A stretch of DNA of 64,000 nucleotides from Piezodorus guildinii (Eukaryota > Arthropoda > Insecta > Hemiptera > Pentatomidae), in NCBI GenBank assembly GCA_023052935.1, contig CM041292.1:31755454-31819453 (forward strand). Direction: 5' to 3'. The notes beneath the pieces were generated by a model that saw only the letters and a program-made list of their open reading frames with translations, made no database searches and had not been told where the DNA came from. Below, one piece after another: positions 58,546 through 64,000 of this stretch. The stretch's first letter is position 1, and each line of letters begins with the position of its first letter. The translations under genes were made by a program, and so were the position numbers.

Positions 58546-58551
<6 letters not shown>
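56256..58551. other. Long AT-rich stretch without a gene
   Basis: It contains a (TAA)n tract at about 56545-56577. Two diverged blocks (AAAACCGGTAGGTCTTAGCG at 56405; AAAACAGTAGGTCCTTGCGC at 56625) hint at a direct repeat of about 220 bases. A hammerhead-like motif lies at 57544-57575. Confidence 0.5.
57544..57575 (-). other. Hammerhead-like core motif
   Basis: The minus strand reads CTGAAGA, then AGTGGTTCGTGTCACGTC, then CGAAACG. Box 1 fits CUGANGA exactly and box 2 is intact. The intervening stem can pair only partly (GTG with CAC). Confidence 0.4.

Positions 58552-58640
<89 letters not shown>
58552..58640. repeat. (TC)n(TA)n compound microsatellite
   Basis: About 25 bases of CT repeats pass into about 60 bases of TA. 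Confidence 0.95.
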
Positions 58641-58641
<1 letters not shown>

Positions 58642-58854
58642 TAACGGGATTTTTTTTCCCGCTAACTCTTTCCAAGCCATTCCACAGATTTTCTACGGTT
58701 TTTCCCATCATTTAGGGAATTTTTTCCTGAAGGTTTATAAGTAAAATCCGTTGCAATTTAGCCTTTCTTTAAACGGAAAAATAAATTTTCTGTGACCAAG
58801 TCATACAAAAATTATTATTCCAATATAAGTATTAGCATTTTTTTCTTTTTTTTT

Positions 58855-59268
58855 TTTAATTATTTGTTGATATTTACAACTGTATTATACAACACATCTA
58901 ATAAATAGGCTAAAAGAAATTAGGAATGAACAAGACATGTAGAGAAGCTTCCCAGCGGCAGCACATTAAAAATATTCTAAACTAGAAGGTCTCGAGGCCA
59001 TCTTCTTTTCAGATGCCTCGGAGGGTTATCAGGAATTGAAGTGGAAGAAAGGATTTAAACAAGACGATTAGAGTGGGTTTGGAGTTTGTCATGAAAGGAA
59101 TGATTCTGGTTCGGGCCAAATCAGCTACATACGAAATCTTAAGGTCTTTATAGATCAGTTTATTAGTTACAAAGTAAAGCGCATTGAGGATTTTACACAG
59201 GATTTTGGATTGTAGGGATTGGATACGAAGAATTTAATGGTTTAGTAGAGCCCTAAAGCTCTACTCAG
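58855..59268 (-). mobile_element. Jockey-type LINE 3' fragment
   Basis: 3' UTR (TTGATATTTACAACTGTATT) followed by the reversed C-terminal coding region (GGTCTCGAGGCCATCTTCTT, then TTCAG). It ends at 59268 next to a small GTAGAGC/GCTCTAC inverted pair and then a repeat A scrap (TACCGTTGGAAAGC, about 59288). Confidence 0.8.
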
Positions 59269-59798
59269 AAGTAACATAGACGTTTAATATACCGTTGGAA
59301 AGCACAAGATCTTAGAAAAGTTAGTATTCAATAAAATAAGTCGGGAAATTTAATAGAAATATGTTATAAGCGCATAAACTTAAGCACAAATGTTATTTGT
59401 AACGTTGCGGATTATTGTGGCTAGAGTGATTCATGGTAATCGTACAGGTTATATACTTCATACAGTACTTAAGATTTTCGAAAAAAAATATTATGTACCA
59501 AATTGTACCAAAGTAGCTGAAATAGAGGAAAAGTTTTTATAAACTAATACTGTCAATAATTATTTCTACTTTTAGATCATTCCACACCTCAGGAATATTA
59601 CGGCAGTGAATATTGGAGAAGTTTCGGTAAGCAAAGTTATAATTTACTTTGTACAATCACGAAAAAGTGAAAGAAGGGTCACTGATCAGCTGATTGCCGC
59701 TAGCTCGGCAAGCTCGGGCTTGCTTTTCTTTTAATTATCTTTCTTTTATCTTTAATTCTTATCTCATTATTTATTTATTATTATTATTTTCTTAATCA

Positions 59799-61115
59799 AT
59801 GAGATATTTTCATCAAGTCATGTCCTCAAAGTCTGCAAGTAAAAGATCTAGATCTGCAGGTTCTAACTCGTCTCCCACAAAACAGAGACCCCGCCGTGAA
59901 CAAAATAAAAAAATGATTCCACCAGAGACCGCGTCAGCTACCTCATTAGGTTCTGAACCACAGCCCAGCACATCATCACAAGGAATAACTGATGAATCTC
60001 CGTTTTTTACACCGAATCCATTTCAGATCCTCCAAAATGAAAAAGAAACCATGGAATCTTCTCCTATACCCAGAGAACCACTACCTCCACCAATATTTGT
60101 TAAAAATATTAAAAATTTTAAACTGATGTGTGCGCATTTAAACAAAGTAACAGATCCTAATAGTTATTATTGTATAAGTAGAACCAATGATACTAAAATA
60201 TCTCCGACTACTGCTGAAACCTACAGAAAGATTGTAAAATATCTGACTGAGACCAAAGCTGACTTTCATACTTATCAGCTGCGCCAAGAGAGAGCATTAA
60301 GGGTCGTAATCAGAAACCTACATTCCTCAACACCCGTTGAAGCAATCAAAGAAGAACTGACAGAATTAGGATTCCAAGTGAGGCAAGTCACCAACGTTCT
60401 AAAAGATAAAAGTCCACTGCCTCTATTCTTCGTGGACCTGGAACCATCAGCAGGAGTCGAAAAAATCTATGACCTCAGCAGACTGTACTATACCCGTGTA
60501 AAAGTTGAAAAACCTTACACAAAGAAAGAAATAGTCCAGTGCCATAACTGTCAGGCATATGGTCATACCAAAAGTTATTGCCATCACATACCACGCTGTG
60601 TGAAATGCGGTGAACAGCATAAAACAGAAGAATGTACAAGATCAAGATCAGCACCCGCTGTATGTGCTCTGTGCCTCAAGGACCACCCGGCTAACTACAA
60701 GGGATGTGAAATCTACAAGAAACTCAGAACCAGATACCAAAAACCTCAGGATCCGAATGAAACAGCTGTACCAACCAGAAGCAGAAGAGAACCATCAAAA
60801 CTTGTAAATTCTAACGTGTCATTTGCCCACTTGCTTGGAGGTGGTAACCAGAATCATGAAGTCGAGGCACTGCCGGAACAACATTTTCCTCAACATTCTC
60901 AATCTATTGTACAAGAATCTATCCCTCAAAGTTTACCTAATCTTCAAAAAACTCCTCAACATCAAATTTCTCATATCCCTCCACCATCAAACGTCACAGA
61001 TCTTACCAGTCTAATGACATCGTTCATCTCCGAAATCAAATCTCTTGTTATGCCACTTATATCACTCCTTACAAATCTAGTATCGAATCTAATCCCTGCC
61101 TTGAAAAATCCTTAA
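59799..61115 (+). CDS. LINE ORF1: nucleic-acid-binding (gag-like) protein
   Basis: 438 codons. The N-terminal ~100 residues are Ser/Pro/basic and probably disordered. Residues ~100-245 form a compact region including RALRVVIRNLHSSTPVEAIK, the RNA-binding-like part of Jockey ORF1, and FFVDLEPSAG. Three zinc knuckles follow at about residues 248-310: CHNCQAYGHTKSYC, CVKCGEQHKTEEC and CALCLKDHPANYKGC. The C-terminal tail is hydrophobic and Leu-rich (SLVMPLISLLTNLVSN). Jockey ORF1 proteins coat the element RNA in the ribonucleoprotein particle. A second in-frame ATG eight codons in (MSSKSASK) may be the true start. The stop TAA directly abuts the ORF2 ATG. Confidence 0.9.
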   Translation: MRYFHQVMSSKSASKRSRSAGSNSSPTKQRPRREQNKKMIPPETASATSLGSEPQPSTSSQGITDESPFFTPNPFQILQNEKETMESSPIPREPLPPPIFVKNIKNFKLMCAHLNKVTDPNSYYCISRTNDTKISPTTAETYRKIVKYLTETKADFHTYQLRQERALRVVIRNLHSSTPVEAIKEELTELGFQVRQVTNVLKDKSPLPLFFVDLEPSAGVEKIYDLSRLYYTRVKVEKPYTKKEIVQCHNCQAYGHTKSYCHHIPRCVKCGEQHKTEECTRSRSAPAVCALCLKDHPANYKGCEIYKKLRTRYQKPQDPNETAVPTRSRREPSKLVNSNVSFAHLLGGGNQNHEVEALPEQHFPQHSQSIVQESIPQSLPNLQKTPQHQISHIPPPSNVTDLTSLMTSFISEIKSLVMPLISLLTNLVSNLIPALKNP

Positions 61116-63800
61116 ATGACTTCACCTAACTCCTTATCCATTCTCCTTTGGAATGCGAATGGTGTTAGAAATCATACTGACGAACTGACAGCGTTGTTGC
61201 AAGACAAAACAATCGATGTTGCACTTATAACTGAAACAAGACTAACGACTAAACAGTACTTCAAAATACCGCAATACATGACATACCGTACTGACCACCC
61301 AGACGGTAAAGCCCATGCCGGTTCTGCTATCATTGTCCACCAATCCCTCTCTCATCATTTACTCCCACTTCCCACCTATGATTTCCTACAAGCCACATCC
61401 ATAGTAATCAAGACTTTTTCCTTTCCGGTAACCCTCACATCTGCATATTGCCCTCCTAAACATTCCATTTCCAATTCTGAATTTGTATCCTTCCTGGATT
61501 CCTTAGGAAATCGTTTCATTCTGGGTGCAGACTTAAACGCCAAGCATCAGCAGTGGGGTTCCAGAACCACGAATTCTCGGGGACGAAATTTGCTGTCTGC
61601 ACTCAACTCCCGAAATTTTAATATCCTGCCTCCTGACTCCCCTACCTACTGGCCAACCGATCCTAACCGCAATCCTGACATCCTCGACTTCTTTATCCAC
61701 AGCGGATTAGGCTCTCTCAACTTGTCTTTAACTCGCCTTGATGAACTATCCTCAGACCATAGTCCACTGATCCTAAAAGTATCTCTCACTCCAATTCCAA
61801 AACCCATTCCACCATCATTCATCCGAGGCCCTGTCAACTGGAACCTTTTCCGCCAAATCCTGACCGATAATATTGACCTCAGAGTAACCCTCAAAACCCA
61901 AGATGACCTAGATAATTCCGTCTATTCCTTTACCACCGCCATCCAACAAGCTGTCTGGACTGCTTCCTCTCCTAAACACTCCAATATAAATCCAGACCAA
62001 AATCATTTTCCACAACCTATTATAGACCTTATCCACACCAAACGCCGAGCAAGATCATTATGGCAGCGCACCCGACACCCAACAGATCGCCGCTCCTATA
62101 ACTTCTATTGTAGACAATTGAAGAGGGAGTTGGCGAACTTCCGTTCCCAGTCCTTTAATTCCTACCTCTCCTCTCTATCAGCTCGTGATAATTCCCTGTG
62201 GAATGTCACGAAAAAGATCCTAAAATACCATCATGTTTCCCATCCTCTCCGACGTGGTGATGAGTCCTGGGCTGCGTCTGATGAAGATAAAGCCGAGGAA
62301 TTCGCCACACACCTCTCCAAAGTATTCACTCCTCACCCGGAATCCCACATCAATCACACCGCAAAAGTGCAAGACTTTCTTATGTCACCGATTCCACTTT
62401 CCGTACCTCCTAAAGCTATATATCCCTCTGAGGTCAAATATCTTCTCCAAAAACTGACTCTCCGTAAATCTCCTGGACATGATCTCCTTACTCCCCAGAT
62501 CCTCCGACAACTTCCGCAGAAAGCTATTATATTCCTTACTTATATTTATAACTGCATCCTCCGCACCACCTATTTTCCTCTGTTATGGAAACATTCCACC
62601 ATCATCCTTTTTTTAAAACCAGGTAAACCTTCCAACAACACTTCATCCTACAGGCCTATTAGTCTACTCCCCATCCTCTCAAAAATCTTCGAAAGGCTTC
62701 TTCTTAAACGTATCCTACCCATATTAGAATCTCAAAATCTTCCTTCCCATCAGTTTGGATTCCGTCCTCAGCATTCCACAGTTCAACAGGGGCTCCGAGT
62801 TGTAGACCATATTTCCTCAGCTCTTGAATGCAAAGAGTATTGTTCTGGTGCGTTTCTGGACATTGCGCAAGCTTTTGACCGGGTATGGCACACTGGATTA
62901 CTCTTCAAGCTGAAAACCCATTTACCCCAGTCCCTATACCTCATTCTCCGATCCTATCTCTCGAACCGTTCCTTCCGAGTTCGCTGTGGTGAAGAATTTT
63001 CTAACCTTTATCCCGTTGAGGCCGGTGTTCCTCAAGGCAGCGTCTTGGGACCCATCCTCTACATCCTTTACACTGCTGATATTCCTACACATCCTGATAC
63101 CTTTCTGGCAACTTTTGCAGACGACACCGCCATCCTATCATCCAGTTCCAATCCTGAAACAGCATCCTTAAACCTTCAGAGACACCTTTTCCTTATCGAA
63201 CACTGGTGTAATAACTGGCGTGTAAAGGTGAACGAAGCCAAATGTAAACACATAACCTTTACTCTTAGACGAAAATCCTGTCCGCCAGTTTATTTCAACT
63301 CATTACCGATTCCTCTCTCAGATACAGTCCGGTATCTTGGCTTACTGTTAGACAAAAGATTGACTTGGAACCCACATACAAGACTTAAAAGACAAGAACT
63401 CAACCGACGATTCGGACAGTTATACCGACTACTCAACAGAAAATCTGAACTTACAGTTGAAAACAAATTATTAATCTACAAGACAATACTGAAGCCCATC
63501 TGGACCTACGGACTTGAACTGTGGGGGACAGCTAAACGTTCTAACATCAAACGCATTCAATCCTTTCAATCCAAAGTCCTCCGTACAATAGTAAATGCTC
63601 CTTATTATGTCTCCAATTATACCTTGCACCACGACCTTAATGTTCCATTTATTTCAGACCTAATTCCATCCAAATTTTCCAAATTCCACCAGAACCTCAT
63701 TCATCATCCTAATCCTTTAGCTCAATCCCTATCCAGCTCCACTCATCCATACAACCCACCTAGAAGGTTGAAACGGCAGTGGCCCCGCGACCTTTTGTAA
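61116..63800 (+). CDS. LINE ORF2: endonuclease and reverse transcriptase
   Basis: 894 codons. Residues ~1-230 are an APE-type endonuclease: LLWNANGVRNH, DVALITETRLT, FILGADLNAKHQQWGS, DILDFFIH and SSDHSPLIL, with the catalytic Asn, Glu, Asp and His all present. RT blocks start at about 450: LTLRKSPGHDLLTPQ, SYRPISLLPILSKIFERLLL, HQFGFRPQHSTVQQ, GAFLDIAQAFDRVWHTGLLF (motif A, ~580), AGVPQGSVLGPILYILYTAD (motif B) and LATFADDTAILSS (motif C, ~668). The C-terminus is RRLKRQWPRDLL, and no RNase H domain follows. It would nick target DNA and prime reverse transcription of the element RNA there. The ATG follows the ORF1 stop without a gap, which points to termination-reinitiation translation. Confidence 0.95.
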   Translation: MTSPNSLSILLWNANGVRNHTDELTALLQDKTIDVALITETRLTTKQYFKIPQYMTYRTDHPDGKAHAGSAIIVHQSLSHHLLPLPTYDFLQATSIVIKTFSFPVTLTSAYCPPKHSISNSEFVSFLDSLGNRFILGADLNAKHQQWGSRTTNSRGRNLLSALNSRNFNILPPDSPTYWPTDPNRNPDILDFFIHSGLGSLNLSLTRLDELSSDHSPLILKVSLTPIPKPIPPSFIRGPVNWNLFRQILTDNIDLRVTLKTQDDLDNSVYSFTTAIQQAVWTASSPKHSNINPDQNHFPQPIIDLIHTKRRARSLWQRTRHPTDRRSYNFYCRQLKRELANFRSQSFNSYLSSLSARDNSLWNVTKKILKYHHVSHPLRRGDESWAASDEDKAEEFATHLSKVFTPHPESHINHTAKVQDFLMSPIPLSVPPKAIYPSEVKYLLQKLTLRKSPGHDLLTPQILRQLPQKAIIFLTYIYNCILRTTYFPLLWKHSTIILFLKPGKPSNNTSSYRPISLLPILSKIFERLLLKRILPILESQNLPSHQFGFRPQHSTVQQGLRVVDHISSALECKEYCSGAFLDIAQAFDRVWHTGLLFKLKTHLPQSLYLILRSYLSNRSFRVRCGEEFSNLYPVEAGVPQGSVLGPILYILYTADIPTHPDTFLATFADDTAILSSSSNPETASLNLQRHLFLIEHWCNNWRVKVNEAKCKHITFTLRRKSCPPVYFNSLPIPLSDTVRYLGLLLDKRLTWNPHTRLKRQELNRRFGQLYRLLNRKSELTVENKLLIYKTILKPIWTYGLELWGTAKRSNIKRIQSFQSKVLRTIVNAPYYVSNYTLHHDLNVPFISDLIPSKFSKFHQNLIHHPNPLAQSLSSSTHPYNPPRRLKRQWPRDLL

Positions 63801-64000
63801 ATATATTGGAGTTCTAGCACTGGCTAGATTCTCCACTCAATGTGATGTATGTATGAGTGTGTGTATGTGTATATAGGTATAAGTGAATTATTGACTTTTG
63901 TATTGATTCATTATTGTGTATATATTTTATTGTAATTTTATCTTGTGTAAATATTGTATGAATGTAGTATGTTTGATATCATTCAGCAATACTATTAATG
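63801..64000 (+). other. LINE 3' UTR, cut by the window edge
   Basis: Starts with TATATTGGAGTTCTAGCAC, parallel to the 3' UTR start of the other family, followed by a GT-rich stretch. No A-tail before position 64000. Confidence 0.75.

Larger units (their letters stand above)
59570..64000 (+). mobile_element. Jockey-type LINE with both ORFs intact (right end beyond the window)
   Basis: A probable 5' UTR (from about 59570-59640; start not fixed), ORF1 at 59799-61115, ORF2 at 61116-63800 and a 3' UTR to the window edge without an A-tail yet. It is the only element here whose whole coding part is free of stops and frameshifts, so it could be a young or still active copy. Its protein is related to, but distinct from, the family of fragments at 43350-44873. 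Confidence 0.9.

Noticed and set aside
61646..61894. Minus-strand ORF inside LINE ORF2
   Set aside because: Shadow of the endonuclease coding sequence.

Overview
The window looks like insect nuclear DNA: AT-rich, intron-containing and dense in transposable-element remains. I recognise two host genes, and the rest is mostly repeats. The first is a five-exon Spaetzle-family gene (a cystine-knot ligand of Toll-type receptors) on the + strand, 8417-17429. It has conserved splice phases, an RKKR processing site and the C-terminal cysteine knot; its 5' exons are not seen. The second is a two-exon MADF-BESS DNA-binding protein gene on the - strand, 26231-28791. An 18-codon exon at 33154-33207 that reads as a signal peptide and ends on a consensus splice donor is a weaker third candidate. 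I cannot name the species; a hemipteran-like or other repeat-rich insect genome would fit.

Layout. 1-8.4 kb: SINE, an ~850-bp unclassified repeat ('repeat A'), LINE 3' fragments, a Tc1 scrap, and a hAT-type non-autonomous element (8-bp target duplication) carrying a nested TIR element. 8.4-17.4 kb: the Spaetzle gene, with a deleted mariner in intron 1, repeat A in intron 2, and a Penelope-like element (RT plus GIY-YIG) bounded by 116-bp inverted arms in intron 3. 18.5-25.6 kb: mariner 3' end, an RTE-like LINE whose 5' part is inverted in the way twin priming predicts, a SINE, RNase H and RT fragments of Jockey-type LINEs, and a small fold-back with hammerhead-like motifs. 26-29 kb: the MADF-BESS gene, whose intron holds a tandem duplication. 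29-46 kb: TIR elements, a fold-back element with two hammerhead-like cores, many repeat A copies in inverted pairs, three related mariners, and a 5'-truncated Jockey LINE with a 9-bp target-site duplication. 46-59.5 kb: LINE fragments, SINEs, an RTE 3' end and long AT microsatellites. 59.6-64 kb: a Jockey-type LINE with both ORFs uninterrupted (zinc-knuckle ORF1, endonuclease-RT ORF2), running to the right edge.

The genes do not form an operon or pathway. The window's main content is the interplay of transposons: autonomous sources (the intact Jockey LINE), degraded autonomous copies (Penelope, RTE), and several non-autonomous families (tRNA-derived SINEs, hammerhead-bearing fold-backs, deleted mariners, hAT and TIR MITEs, repeat A). 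Family calls rest on motifs read by eye; no database search was possible.
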